From Oricola sp. (lineage in GTDB: Bacteria; Pseudomonadota; Alphaproteobacteria; Rhizobiales; Rhizobiaceae): a stretch of DNA of 64,000 nucleotides. Of this stretch, positions 43,079-51,869 are shown piece by piece. The stretch spans positions 248,001 to 312,000 of the forward strand of contig NZ_JALEGV010000032.1 of NCBI RefSeq assembly GCF_022763245.1, written 5' to 3'. Each line of letters begins with the position of its first letter. Position 1 is the stretch's first letter. Position numbers and translations under genes: made by a program. The notes under the pieces are model-generated. The model did no database searches and was not told where the DNA came from. It saw only the letters and a list, made by a program, of their open reading frames with translations.

Positions 43079-46000
43079 ATGGCTGTCGTGAACGGAACGA
43101 ACAAGAGCGATTCCCTCGTCGGAACCGCCAATGACGATACTATTTCTGCAGGCAACGGAAACGACGTGGTCGATGCCGGGGGAGGCGACGACACCGTCTA
43201 TGGCGGCAACGGCAGCGACACGATCGACGCCGGCGACGGGAGCGATCTCGTCTATGCCGGCAACGGCGAAGACCTGATCTATGCCGGCGACGGGAACGAC
43301 ATCGCCTACGGGAACAATGGCGATGACACCCTCGATGGCGGCGCCGGCGATGACGAGCTCTATGGCGGCAATGGCAACGACACGCTGGACGGCGGTGCCG
43401 GCAGCGATGTCGTCTATGGCGACAAGGGCGACGACACTGCCATCTACGTTCTGTCCGAGAACACGGGCCAGACCGATATCTATGACGGCGGCAAGGGTCA
43501 CGACACGCTCCGGATCGTGCTGACCGATGCCGAGGCGGCGTCGGCGGTCGTTCAGGCGGACATCGCGGCCTACCAGTCCTTCCTGTCGTCCAATTCGGGC
43601 GGGACCTTCTCATTCACGGCGTTCGACCTGACGGTCAGCAGTTTCGAGACGCTGGAGGTCGTCGTCGTGCCTGATGACACCGGTCATGCGACGATCACGC
43701 AATATGCGGCGGGCAACTTCAACTGGGAGGTTCTGGAACCGGGGTTCTTCTCGCCGGGCTTCGGCTTCGATGTGGAGACCGTGGGCGCGGTCACGGCAAA
43801 CGGTTTCACGGCGCAAAACCTCTCAAACACCGATCTGACGATCGTGTTCGCCGGTTCCGGCCTGACCTACGGCCCGGGAAGCATGGGCGCCAACACGCCA
43901 CAGGGCGGCACGATCAACTCCGTGACATTCATGGACGGGTCCACGGTCCTGGCCGTTGTGGACGGTCTGAACGAGGATGCGGCGGGACTGATCGCGGCCC
44001 TGGAAACCTATCCCACCGACGGTCACGCCGCGTTTGACGCCATTATGGATGGCTACGAAGTGACGTTCGATGCGTCGGCCGCGGCAGGCAACGCCGGCGC
44101 CAACCTGTTCGCGCAGGACGACACCTTCGTCGGCGGGGCCGGCAACGACCACTTCCGCGGCGGCGAGGGCACTGACAGCTATGACGGCGGATCGGGCGGG
44201 GACGATGCCATCGCCTTCGAGTTCGAAACCGGCGGCAACGGCGTCACCATCGATCTCGCGGCCGGCACGACGACGGACACCTACGGCAACAACGAAACTT
44301 TCGTGAATATCGAGAAGGTCTGGGGCTCCCAATACGACGACACGATGTACGGGAACGCCGGCAACAACCTGTTCCAGGGGGAGGGTGGCGACGACGTCAT
44401 CGACGGGCGCGACGGCTATGACACCGTCTGGTACCGCTCCGAGGTCTATCACGGCGGTGTCGGCGGCGTGGACGTCAATCTCGCCGCCGGGATCGGTCTC
44501 GACTCCTTCGGCAATGTCGACACGCTGATCAACATCGAGAGCGTCGCCGGCACCGATTTCGACGATGTGCTCGTCGGCGACGGCAACGACAACGACTTCA
44601 TGGGATTTGCCGGCGCCGACAGCTTCGACGGCGGCGGCGGCAACAACGCGGTCTCGTTCCAGGACGAAACGGGCGGCGTTGGCGCCGTGGTCGATCTCGA
44701 TCTCGGGACCGGCACGGACACCTATGGCGACGCCGACACCTTCGCCAACATCTCGCGTCTGCACGGCTCGGTCTATGACGACACGTTCCTGGGTACGGGA
44801 GCGAGCGAGCTGTTTGAAGGCCGCGCTGGCGACGACACGATCGACGGTCGCGGCGGACACGACGTTCTCTACTACCTGTCGGACGTCAATTTCGGTGGCA
44901 CGGCCGGGGTCTATGTCGATCTCGCCAATGACACGGTCATCGACGCGTTCGGCGACACCGACACGGTCTACAACATCGAGAACGTCACCGGCACCAACCA
45001 GGCTGACACTTTCATCGGCGACGAACTCGACAATGGGTTCGCCGGCTATGAAGGCGCAGACACCTATCAGGGTGGCGACGGACAGGACGCCGTCGATTTC
45101 GAGCGCGAAACCGGCGGGTCGGGCGTCTCCGTCAATCTCGCCGCGATGACGGGCACCGACACCTACGGGAACGTCGAAACCTATCTCGGCAGCATCGAGA
45201 AGGTCTGGGCCTCGCAGTGGGCCGATACGCTGATCGGCGACAGTGCCGACAACCTGTTCCACGGCAATGACGGCGCCGACTTCATGAATGGCGGCAGCGG
45301 CAACGATCTCGCATGGTACTACGGCGAGGTGAAGTTCGGCGGGGTGAACGGCATCAACGCCAATCTCGCGGCCGGCACGATCGTGGACAGCTTCGGCAAT
45401 ACCGATACGGTCGTCAGCATCGAGAATGTCGCCGGGACCGATCAGGCCGATGTCTTTGCCGGAGACGGCAACGACAACAATTTCATCGGTTTCGACGGCG
45501 CCGACACCTACACCGGCGGCGCCGGAAGCGACGGCGTCGAATACAACCAGGAAACCGGCGCGTCAGGCGTGTTCGTCGATCTTGCCGCGGGAACGGCCAC
45601 CGACACCTATGGCAATGCCGAAACGTTGATCAGCATCGAGCGGGTGAACGGGTCGAACAATGACGACACGATCATTGGCAATGCCGACAACAACACCTTC
45701 CGGGGCTTCGACGGCGCTGACAGCTACGACGGCGGCGCCGGCAGCGACCGGGTGAGCTATCAAAGCGAAGATGGCCTGCTGGGCGTTGTCGCCAACCTGA
45801 CGACCGGCGTCGGGACGGACACCTGGGGCAACGCGGAAACCTATGTGTCGATCGAGCGGCTGCGCGGGTCGCGCAACGACGATGGCCTCACGGGCAGCGG
45901 CAATGGCGACAGGCTGGAGGGCCGCGAGGGCAATGACGGTCTCTACGGCCTGGCGGGCGATGACGACTTGTTCGGCCAGGACGGTGACGACACGCTCGTC

Positions 46001-46285
46001 GGCGGCACTGGGAACGACTATCTGGAGGGTGGAGACGGCGCCGACACCTTCGTCTTCACGACCGGCGACGGATACGACTGGATCGAGGATTTCGACTTCT
46101 TCGAAGGCGACCGGATCGATCTCAGCGCCTATGGCTTCACCTCCACGGCCGACTTCTATGCGCCGCCGTCGTTCAACGGTTCGGAAACGACGCTTCATCT
46201 GTCCGCGACCGACGAGATCGTTCTGAACGGGATCGATCCGAACAATCTCGGCTTCGATCCGGAGGACGCGTTCATCTGGGCGTAA
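43079..46285 (+). CDS. Large RTX-type calcium-binding repeat protein
   Basis: A 1068-residue acidic protein with no Sec signal. Residues 8-120 are an RTX nonapeptide array (GGNGxDxID-like units such as GGAGDDELYGGNGNDTLDGG), which fold on binding calcium outside the cell. A middle domain (about 125-360) has no recognised motif. Residues 366-952 are eight tandem modules, and a second RTX array (LYGLAGDDDLFGQDGDDTLVGGTGNDYLEGGDGADTFVF) is followed by an acidic C-terminal region as in type I secretion substrates. No secretion ATPase or membrane-fusion gene is adjacent. An adhesin, matrix or surface-layer role is possible; no catalytic domain is seen. Confidence 0.9.
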   Translation: MAVVNGTNKSDSLVGTANDDTISAGNGNDVVDAGGGDDTVYGGNGSDTIDAGDGSDLVYAGNGEDLIYAGDGNDIAYGNNGDDTLDGGAGDDELYGGNGNDTLDGGAGSDVVYGDKGDDTAIYVLSENTGQTDIYDGGKGHDTLRIVLTDAEAASAVVQADIAAYQSFLSSNSGGTFSFTAFDLTVSSFETLEVVVVPDDTGHATITQYAAGNFNWEVLEPGFFSPGFGFDVETVGAVTANGFTAQNLSNTDLTIVFAGSGLTYGPGSMGANTPQGGTINSVTFMDGSTVLAVVDGLNEDAAGLIAALETYPTDGHAAFDAIMDGYEVTFDASAAAGNAGANLFAQDDTFVGGAGNDHFRGGEGTDSYDGGSGGDDAIAFEFETGGNGVTIDLAAGTTTDTYGNNETFVNIEKVWGSQYDDTMYGNAGNNLFQGEGGDDVIDGRDGYDTVWYRSEVYHGGVGGVDVNLAAGIGLDSFGNVDTLINIESVAGTDFDDVLVGDGNDNDFMGFAGADSFDGGGGNNAVSFQDETGGVGAVVDLDLGTGTDTYGDADTFANISRLHGSVYDDTFLGTGASELFEGRAGDDTIDGRGGHDVLYYLSDVNFGGTAGVYVDLANDTVIDAFGDTDTVYNIENVTGTNQADTFIGDELDNGFAGYEGADTYQGGDGQDAVDFERETGGSGVSVNLAAMTGTDTYGNVETYLGSIEKVWASQWADTLIGDSADNLFHGNDGADFMNGGSGNDLAWYYGEVKFGGVNGINANLAAGTIVDSFGNTDTVVSIENVAGTDQADVFAGDGNDNNFIGFDGADTYTGGAGSDGVEYNQETGASGVFVDLAAGTATDTYGNAETLISIERVNGSNNDDTIIGNADNNTFRGFDGADSYDGGAGSDRVSYQSEDGLLGVVANLTTGVGTDTWGNAETYVSIERLRGSRNDDGLTGSGNGDRLEGREGNDGLYGLAGDDDLFGQDGDDTLVGGTGNDYLEGGDGADTFVFTTGDGYDWIEDFDFFEGDRIDLSAYGFTSTADFYAPPSFNGSETTLHLSATDEIVLNGIDPNNLGFDPEDAFIWA
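44174..45934 (+). repeat. Eight in-frame tandem modules inside the RTX-like gene
   Basis: Module starts are 44174, 44402, 44618, 44843, 45059, 45287, 45503 and 45719. Lengths in residues are 76, 72, 75, 72, 76, 72, 72 and 72. Odd modules 1, 3 and 5 (type A) contain ETGG-G-V and TDTYGN/D; even modules 2, 4 and 6 (type B) contain SEV or SDV, GG-G-V and DSFGN or DAFGD; modules 7 and 8 are A-like. The series is thus three A-B pairs plus two A. All share an NIE or SIE segment and a final GNDN-like RTX turn. Confidence 0.85.
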
Positions 46286-46309
46286 GCGGGCCTGACGCCA
46301 ATGTGCATA

Positions 46310-46341
46310 CGCCGGCGGAGGGGTTAGACCTTCCGCCGGCG
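46310..46341 (+). terminator. Hairpin after the RTX-like gene
   Basis: CGCCGGCGGA (46310-46319) and TCCGCCGGCG (46332-46341) make a perfect 10-bp stem with a 12-base loop 24 bases after the stop. There is no T-run, but the length supports termination. Confidence 0.6.
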
Positions 46342-46448
46342 AAGCTGCGCGGCTGGTGCGACCGGATCGGCCCTTGTGTCGTTTGCCGGGACGTCCTTAA
46401 CTCGTCGGTACGCATTCATGCTTGGTATGCTAGCCGCCGGGTGCCGCC

Positions 46449-47402
46449 ATGAAAGCCATCGTGCAATACCGTTACGGAGGGCCGGAAGCGCTCAGGCTTG
46501 CCGACTTGCCTGTCCCGGAGCCGGGGCCGGGCGAACTCCGCGTCAAGGTTTCGGCCTGCGCCGTCAACCTGTCCGACTGGGAGTATCTGACCGGTTCGCC
46601 CTTCTATGCCCGGATGGCCGGCGGCTTGAGGCGCCCGACGCGGCCGGTACTCGGCTCCGACATCGTCGGCACGGTCGACAGGCTCGGACCGGACGTCACC
46701 GGATTCTTGCCGGGCCAGCGGATCATGGGCGATTTCGTGATGACACGCGGCGGCTTTGCGGACTACGCCTGTGTTCCGGCCTCGCATGCCGTCGCCGTCC
46801 CGGATGCGCTGACAGACGAGGTCGCCGCCTGCCTGCCACAGGCGGGCGGCATCGCTGTCTGGGGAACGCGTGACCTCGTCGCGGGTGAAACCTTCCTCAT
46901 CAACGGTGCGGGCGGCGGTTCGGGCACCATGGCGCTGCAACTCGCGAAAGCCGCCGGCGCGCAGGTCACCACGGTCGACAACGCCGGCAAGACGGACTGG
47001 CTGGCGTCGCTCGGAGCCGACGCGGTGATCGATTACCGGGAGACCGATTTCACACGTATGGGCGAACGATGGGACCGGATCCTCGACATGGTCGCCACGC
47101 GCGGACCGCTGGCGATTGCCCGCGCGCTCGAGCAGGGCGGCACATATCGTGCCGCCGGCGGTGATGTCGGCGTGCTGCTCTCGCTCCTCGGCTCCAATCC
47201 GCTTTTCCGCTTGCGGGGCAAGTCGATCGGCATGCTGCTCGTCCCGTCTGGCCGCGACCTCACGCAGCAGGTGGCGCAAGCGGCCGTCGACGGCAGGATC
47301 GCCCCGCATCTGGCCGACGTGCTGCCGCTCTCCGCAGTCCCGGACGCGCTCGCGCGCACCGGTCGCGGCGAAGTCTTGGGCAAGCTGGTCATCAGGCCGT
47401 AG
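46449..47402 (+). CDS. Medium-chain NAD(P)-dependent oxidoreductase (quinone reductase type)
   Basis: A 317-residue medium-chain dehydrogenase/reductase. MKAIVQYRYGGPEALRLADLPVPEPGPGELRVKV is the GroES-like start, and INGAGGGSGTMALQLAKAAGAQVTTV holds the dinucleotide fold. The zinc ligands of alcohol dehydrogenases are absent, so this is a zinc-free quinone-oxidoreductase-like enzyme. Its substrate is not known. It ends 15 bases before the convergent COG0523 gene. Confidence 0.9.
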   Translation: MKAIVQYRYGGPEALRLADLPVPEPGPGELRVKVSACAVNLSDWEYLTGSPFYARMAGGLRRPTRPVLGSDIVGTVDRLGPDVTGFLPGQRIMGDFVMTRGGFADYACVPASHAVAVPDALTDEVAACLPQAGGIAVWGTRDLVAGETFLINGAGGGSGTMALQLAKAAGAQVTTVDNAGKTDWLASLGADAVIDYRETDFTRMGERWDRILDMVATRGPLAIARALEQGGTYRAAGGDVGVLLSLLGSNPLFRLRGKSIGMLLVPSGRDLTQQVAQAAVDGRIAPHLADVLPLSAVPDALARTGRGEVLGKLVIRP

Positions 47403-47417
47403 CGCCTCGAAGGCGCG

Positions 47418-48623
47418 TCATCCCCGGCGCCATGCGGGGAAGGGATCCTGCAGGTCGGCGAGTGTCCCGGGCGTGGCGGCCAGCTCTTTGGGCACAAGCG
47501 CTGCGTCGAGGCGGGCCGTCAGCGCCGGCCAGTCGATGCCTGCGCCGATGAAGACGATCTCCTGGCGACGGTCGCCCCAGGGCTCCTGCCAATGCGCGTC
47601 CATGTAGGCGCGGGCGGTCTCGTGGTCCGGCCACCGGTCCTGCGGCACCGACGCCCACCACATGCCGATCGGGCTGACGCTCGACATCGCACCGGCAAGC
47701 GAGAACTCGGCCACGAATTCGGGTCGCGTGGCGATCCAGAAATGGCCCTTGGCGCGAATGACGCCGGGCATCGGGCCGTTCAGCACCTCGTGAATCTCTT
47801 CTGGCAGGAAGGGGCGACGCGCGCGGTAGACATGCGACGTGACGCCGTATTCCTCGGTCTCCGGCACGTGGTCGGCGAAGCCGTAGAGTTCCTTGGCCCA
47901 CATCGGGTGCTCATGCGCCTTCTCGAAATCGAACAGGCCGGTGTCGAGAACCGCCGAGGCCTCCACATCCGCGTGGTTGGTCTCGATGATGCGGGCATCC
48001 GCGTTAAGGCTGCGGATGATCTTGCGCGCGGCGTCGACCTGGTGCGGGGCCGCGTCGGCCACCTTGTTGAGGATGATGACATCTGCGAATTCAATCTGGT
48101 CTGTCAGGAGATGGACTATCGTGCGCTCGTCGTCATCGCCGAGAACCTCGCCGCGGTCGCGCAGGAAATCGTGGCTGGAATAGTTGCGCAGCAGGTTCAC
48201 CGCATCGACCACGGTGACCATCGTGTCGAGGCGAGCGAGGTCCGACAGGCTGTCGCCGCGCTCGTCGCGAAACTCGAAGGTCGCGGCGACCGGCAGGGGT
48301 TCGGCGATGCCGGTGGATTCGATCAGCAGGTAGTCGAAGCGCTTTTCGTCGGCCAGTCGCCGGACCTCGGACAGGAGGTCGTCGCGCAACGTGCAGCAGA
48401 TGCAGCCATTCGACATCTCCACCAGCGTTTCCTCGGTCCGCGAAAGCTCGGTGTCGGCGCGCACGAGGTCGGCGTCGATGTTCACCTCCGACATGTCGTT
48501 GACGATCACCGCGACACGGCGGCCGTCGCGATTGTTCAGAACGCGGTTGAGGAGCGTCGTCTTTCCGGCGCCGAGAAAGCCTGAAAGCACGGTGACGGGT
48601 AGGCGGGTATCGGTCGTGGTCAT
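47418..48623 (-). CDS. COG0523 (CobW-like) GTP-dependent metallochaperone
   Basis: A 401-residue G3E-family GTPase. Walker A GFLGAGKT lies at residues 15-22, the metal-binding CICC at 74-77 ([13 protein letters not shown]), and [12 protein letters not shown] and NKVADAAP follow. The C-terminal CobW_C domain contains [17 protein letters not shown] and is long, as in the YeiR/ZigA/ZagA branch linked to zinc starvation. The start overlaps the stop of a 95-codon gene upstream (ATGA at 48620-48623). The Zur-like box at 48939 supports a zinc role over a cobalamin role. Confidence 0.93.
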   Translation of the reverse strand: MTTTDTRLPVTVLSGFLGAGKTTLLNRVLNNRDGRRVAVIVNDMSEVNIDADLVRADTELSRTEETLVEMSNGCICCTLRDDLLSEVRRLADEKRFDYLLIESTGIAEPLPVAATFEFRDERGDSLSDLARLDTMVTVVDAVNLLRNYSSHDFLRDRGEVLGDDDERTIVHLLTDQIEFADVIILNKVADAAPHQVDAARKIIRSLNADARIIETNHADVEASAVLDTGLFDFEKAHEHPMWAKELYGFADHVPETEEYGVTSHVYRARRPFLPEEIHEVLNGPMPGVIRAKGHFWIATRPEFVAEFSLAGAMSSVSPIGMWWASVPQDRWPDHETARAYMDAHWQEPWGDRRQEIVFIGAGIDWPALTARLDAALVPKELAATPGTLADLQDPFPAWRRG

Positions 48624-48907
48624 CTTGCGGGGTCTGCCTCGCTCAGGGGTTCGGGTTTTCGGGTCGCATGCGGTTCGCCACACGGGGAAGACGTTGCCGC
48701 GTTCACTCCGTCGGTTCGCGGGTCGTGGCAGGCCGTGCATTTCGGCGTCGCGACGGCGGCACAGGGCTGGCCGCCGCTCGTCTGCGCCGGGCGTGCGTTG
48801 CTGCGCCAGTCCAGCCGTTTCAGCACCTGCGACGCGCTCTCCGGTTCGTGGCCGGTGCCGGTTGTCGCGAAGCTCGGTGCTGTCAGCCCGGCGTCATCTG
48901 CCTGCAT
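48620..48907 (-). CDS. 95-residue hypothetical protein coupled to the COG0523 gene
   Basis: Not recognised. It starts at ATG 48907, 31 bases after the Zur-like box, and its stop overlaps the ATG of the COG0523 gene, which argues for genuine translation. The protein is hydrophilic, with five cysteines, including [13 protein letters not shown] (a CxxCH motif) and [15 protein letters not shown]. CxxCH here could bind metal; a haem is unlikely as no signal peptide is present. It may be a small zinc-responsive protein, but could also be an untranslated leader. Confidence 0.5.
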   Translation of the reverse strand: MQADDAGLTAPSFATTGTGHEPESASQVLKRLDWRSNARPAQTSGGQPCAAVATPKCTACHDPRTDGVNAATSSPCGEPHATRKPEPLSEADPAR

Positions 48908-48938
48908 GGGGTCCTCCGCTGTGGTCGGATTGTTTGTT

Positions 48939-48950
48939 ATGTTATAACAT
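48939..48950. promoter_or_regulatory. Zur-like box between the COG0523 unit and the FAD oxidoreductase
   Basis: ATGTTATAACAT is an exact palindrome in an AT-rich patch (GTTATGTTATAACATTAAC) that stands out from the GC-rich surroundings. The core is that of Zur operators (ATGTTATA...TATAACAT type). Position, 31 bases before the 95-codon gene, is suited to repression when zinc is plentiful. Confidence 0.65.
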
Positions 48951-49063
48951 TAACAATTGCAACAGGCTGACTGCGACCGGGATTCTTTCCCCGGCCCCCT
49001 CGACATGCCGGGCGCGAATCCATAGATGCGCGAACTCATGAGGCCCCAGTCAGGAGATCGGCA

Positions 49064-50431
49064 ATGACCGCGATGAGCATTCAGGAACCCGCGCGCGAAA
49101 CGCCTGTCGTGCACCGCACGGATGTGCTGGTCGTCGGCTCGGGGCCGGGCGGGCTGGCGGCGGCGCTGGCGGCTGCCCGCTGCGGCGTCGAGGTCACGCT
49201 GCTGGAGCGTTTCGGCTGCTTCGGCGGCAACATCACCACGGTCGGCGTCGAGGGTTTCGCCTGGTATCGCCACGAACAGACCGTCGAGGCGGGCGGCATC
49301 GGCTGGGAATTCGAGGAACGCGCCAAGGCGATGGGCGCGGCGGTGCCGGAAAGCCAGTCTCTGTCCTACGAGCTCGACAGCGAGGGCTTCAAGCTGGTCG
49401 CTGACAGGCTGGTCGTGGAGGCGGGCATCCACCCGATGCTGCATCGCCAGTTCGTCGCGCCGATCATGGAGGGCGATGCGATCGTCGGGGTGATCGTCGA
49501 ATCCAAGGCCGGCCGCGAGGCGATCCTGGCCCGGCGTGTCATCGACGCGACCGGCGACGCCGACGTCGCCCACCGGGCCGGCGCGCCCACCTGGAAGACC
49601 CCGGTCGAACAGATGCAGGCGGCGAGCGTCATGTTCCACGTCACGGGCGTCGACAAGAAGGCCTTCATGGAGGGCGTGAAGGACAATCCGCAGACCTATG
49701 CCGACTGGTCGAGCGGCGAATGGCAGGTCGAGACCTCCGGCAAGGAGGACGACATGTACTCGCCCTTCCTCGGCAAACCCTTCGAACAGGCGATCCGCGA
49801 CGGCGTCATCCCGGCCGATCTCAACACGATCGGCGGCACCTGGGGCGCAGTGCACGACAATGGCGACATGACCTACATGAACCTCGTGCATCTGGCCGGC
49901 TGCGACGGCGCCGACCCGGATTCGATGACGCGGTTCGAGATCGAGGGCCGCAAGCAGGCCATGCACGCCATCGAGGCTCTGCGCCGCTACACGCCGGGTT
50001 GCGACGGCGTGCGGCTGCGCAATTTCGGCATGACGATCGGCATTCGCGACACGCGCAAGATCGACGCCCATTACAACATGACCGAGGACGACGTGCGCAA
50101 CGAGGCGCGCTTCGAGGATTCGATCGGCATCTATCCGGAATTCATCGACGGATACGGCGTGCTGATCCTGCCGACCACCGGCCGCTACATGCACATTCCC
50201 TATCGTTCGCTCGTCTCACGCGGCGTGCGCAACCTCATCGTCGCGGGCCGCGCGACCGGCGGCGACCGCATCGCCCATGCGGCGACGCGCAACATGGCGT
50301 GCTGCGCCGTCACCGGCCAGGGCGCCGGCGTCGCCGCGGCCCTGTCGGTCAAGCACGACAAGCATTTCGAGGACGTCAATCTGGCCGACGTGCAGACAAC
50401 GCTGAAGAAGCAGGACGTGCGGATCCACTAG
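49064..50431 (+). CDS. FAD-dependent oxidoreductase
   Basis: A 455-residue flavoprotein of the FAD_oxidored/GlpA-like group. TDVLVVGSGPGGLAAALAAARCGVEVTLLERFG holds the GxGxxG at residues 25-30; the C-terminal part has NLIVAGRATGGDRIAHAATRNMACCAVTGQGAGVAAALS with the second FAD contact. Family members are often annotated as FAD-dependent oxidoreductases of unknown substrate. It lies 113 bases from the Zur-like box, on the other side from the COG0523 unit. Its last 150 bases recur in degenerate form at 51628. Confidence 0.88.
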   Translation: MTAMSIQEPARETPVVHRTDVLVVGSGPGGLAAALAAARCGVEVTLLERFGCFGGNITTVGVEGFAWYRHEQTVEAGGIGWEFEERAKAMGAAVPESQSLSYELDSEGFKLVADRLVVEAGIHPMLHRQFVAPIMEGDAIVGVIVESKAGREAILARRVIDATGDADVAHRAGAPTWKTPVEQMQAASVMFHVTGVDKKAFMEGVKDNPQTYADWSSGEWQVETSGKEDDMYSPFLGKPFEQAIRDGVIPADLNTIGGTWGAVHDNGDMTYMNLVHLAGCDGADPDSMTRFEIEGRKQAMHAIEALRRYTPGCDGVRLRNFGMTIGIRDTRKIDAHYNMTEDDVRNEARFEDSIGIYPEFIDGYGVLILPTTGRYMHIPYRSLVSRGVRNLIVAGRATGGDRIAHAATRNMACCAVTGQGAGVAAALSVKHDKHFEDVNLADVQTTLKKQDVRIH

Positions 50432-50458
50432 CGGCGAGCGAGCACGACAGCTCCCCAG

Positions 50459-51190
50459 TTATTCGGGAGTTCCGACAGGGGAAGCATGCACTGTGGAGAG
50501 CGGGGCAAGGCGATTGCTCTCAACGGCATGAAAGCTCCGGATATCTCTCCACCACGGCCTTGCCTTGCGATCGATGCGGATCGCGTTCAGCTTCTTGGAC
50601 CATCTGTGGATCGGGATGACGGACTTCTCGCCATGGCCGTCGATGCAGACCCATTCGGGCCGGCCCGAGCGCAGTTCGGTGTAGGCGATGTTCTTCGCGC
50701 TTACGTCGCCGAAGACGAGATGCGAACGCTTGCAGGTCTCCACGAAATCCCGCAGCGCAGCTTCGTGCGCAGGTTTGAAGGCTTGTTCGGCGAGCAAGGC
50801 GCGCAGGGTCGGCGCGAGGTCGCCGTTCGGGCCCGCAACCTTTTCCACGACCGCGCCGAGCCCCTCGCTGGTCTGGACGAAGCCGAAAAAGTGGGCGGCG
50901 GGCAGAGAAAACTGTTGCTCGGAATAGCGCAGCCTTGCCTGGCGCAGATACTCGAAGCATTCGCGCTGAAAGACATGATAGGCGCCGAACGCCCTCATGT
51001 TCTTGATGCGTCCGTACTCCGGAAACGAGCCCGATGCGTCCGCTCGATCGCGACGGATCGTCTTGATGAGCATATCCGGGAATTCAGGCACTTCGTAGAC
51101 ATTGCGCATGCCCCCGCGCGCGACAGGTCTGTGTCCGGCCAAATCCAGATAAGCGATGTCATCCCACTTGAGCATCGAGCATTTCCCCAT
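50459..51190 (-). CDS. YrbL-like protein (PhoP-network, kinase-like fold)
   Basis: A 243-residue protein of the YrbL family, distantly related to small-molecule kinases. GGMRNVYEVPEFPDMLIKTIR matches the nucleotide-binding start with the lysine, and SHLVFGDVSAKNIAYT ... EWVCIDGHGEK the catalytic-loop-like and metal-binding segments. YrbL proteins are named from the enterobacterial PhoP network; function is poorly known. MLKWDD at 51172 is an alternative start. It is convergent with the FAD oxidoreductase gene and lies in a patch bounded by that gene and its truncated repeat. Confidence 0.8.
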   Translation of the reverse strand: MGKCSMLKWDDIAYLDLAGHRPVARGGMRNVYEVPEFPDMLIKTIRRDRADASGSFPEYGRIKNMRAFGAYHVFQRECFEYLRQARLRYSEQQFSLPAAHFFGFVQTSEGLGAVVEKVAGPNGDLAPTLRALLAEQAFKPAHEAALRDFVETCKRSHLVFGDVSAKNIAYTELRSGRPEWVCIDGHGEKSVIPIHRWSKKLNAIRIDRKARPWWRDIRSFHAVESNRLAPLSTVHASPVGTPE

Positions 51191-51627
51191 TCATGAAACT
51201 TATGTGACAATTTCATGAATGCCAAGATGTTGCCGTTGCTTTGACACAGACTTTCTTTCCGGAGCTGGTTTTTCCGAGAAAGAGCGTCCGAATATTACTT
51301 TACGTAAGATGATGGCATCTCATGGGGTGACGGCGCCCCGAATGGATGCGGAAGACGCGATTTCGTTGACGTGTCCTGTGTTCCCGCTCTTCGGCGCGGC
51401 CGATCTTTGATTTGATCCTCTCGCGTCTAACCTGCATAGGCGGGGAAATGGGACGGCTGCATCTCCTCATGTTCACGAGACATGTGCGGTGCGCCAGTCT
51501 TCACTCTAGCTTGGGGGCAGGCATTTCGGTCCACGCCTACTCGGTCCGGCAAGTCTACGATTGGAACAAATGGCTTCGAGTGCGCATCTTCGCACCCATG
51601 TCAACAACCTTTACGCGCCTGTATTCC
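51191..51627. other. Gap without a convincing gene
   Basis: No coding region is supported here. The segment carries TTACGTAA at 51300-51307 and short open frames without ribosome sites or family features. The base composition is lower in GC than the neighbours, which fits inserted or decaying sequence. Confidence 0.5.
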
Positions 51628-51777
51628 GGCGACGCGCAACATGGCCTGCTGTCCCGTCATCGGCCAGGGCGCCGGCGTTGCCGCGGCCCTTTCGGTCAAG
51701 CAAGACAGGCATTTCGATGAAGTCAATCTGGCCGACGTCCAGACGACGCTTAGGAAGCAGGACGTGCGGATACACAG
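51628..51777 (+). pseudogene. Truncated second copy of the FAD oxidoreductase 3' end
   Basis: This stretch reads ATRNMACCPVIGQGAGVAAALS, then VKQDRHFDEVNLADVQTTLRKQDVRIH, almost the same as the last 50 residues of the gene at 49064-50431. The alignment is colinear and gap-free from 50281 against 51628. Most differences are silent or conservative. The stop codon is lost here (ACAGAGG in place of TAG). No upstream part of the gene is present, so it is a fragment. Confidence 0.85.
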
Positions 51778-51869
51778 AGGCGGCCGGTTTTTTGCTCCCC
51801 TGCCGGCCCGTTCTTATGTAGAAAAGGGTTTCTTGCTGTCATTATGGCTGACTTGAGCGGAGAGCGGGC

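Noticed and set aside
43823-45262. A 479-codon open frame opposite the RTX-like gene.
   Set aside because: The valine/aspartate-rich periodicity is a mirror of the RTX repeats, not a separate protein.
44174-45934. The regular repeats could look like a CRISPR array at first sight.
   Set aside because: They are about 220 bases long, degenerate, in frame with an RTX protein, and lack uniform short repeats with unique spacers.
51412-51720. A 102-codon frame before the truncated FAD copy.
   Set aside because: It reads through the fragment in the wrong frame and has no ribosome site or family similarity.
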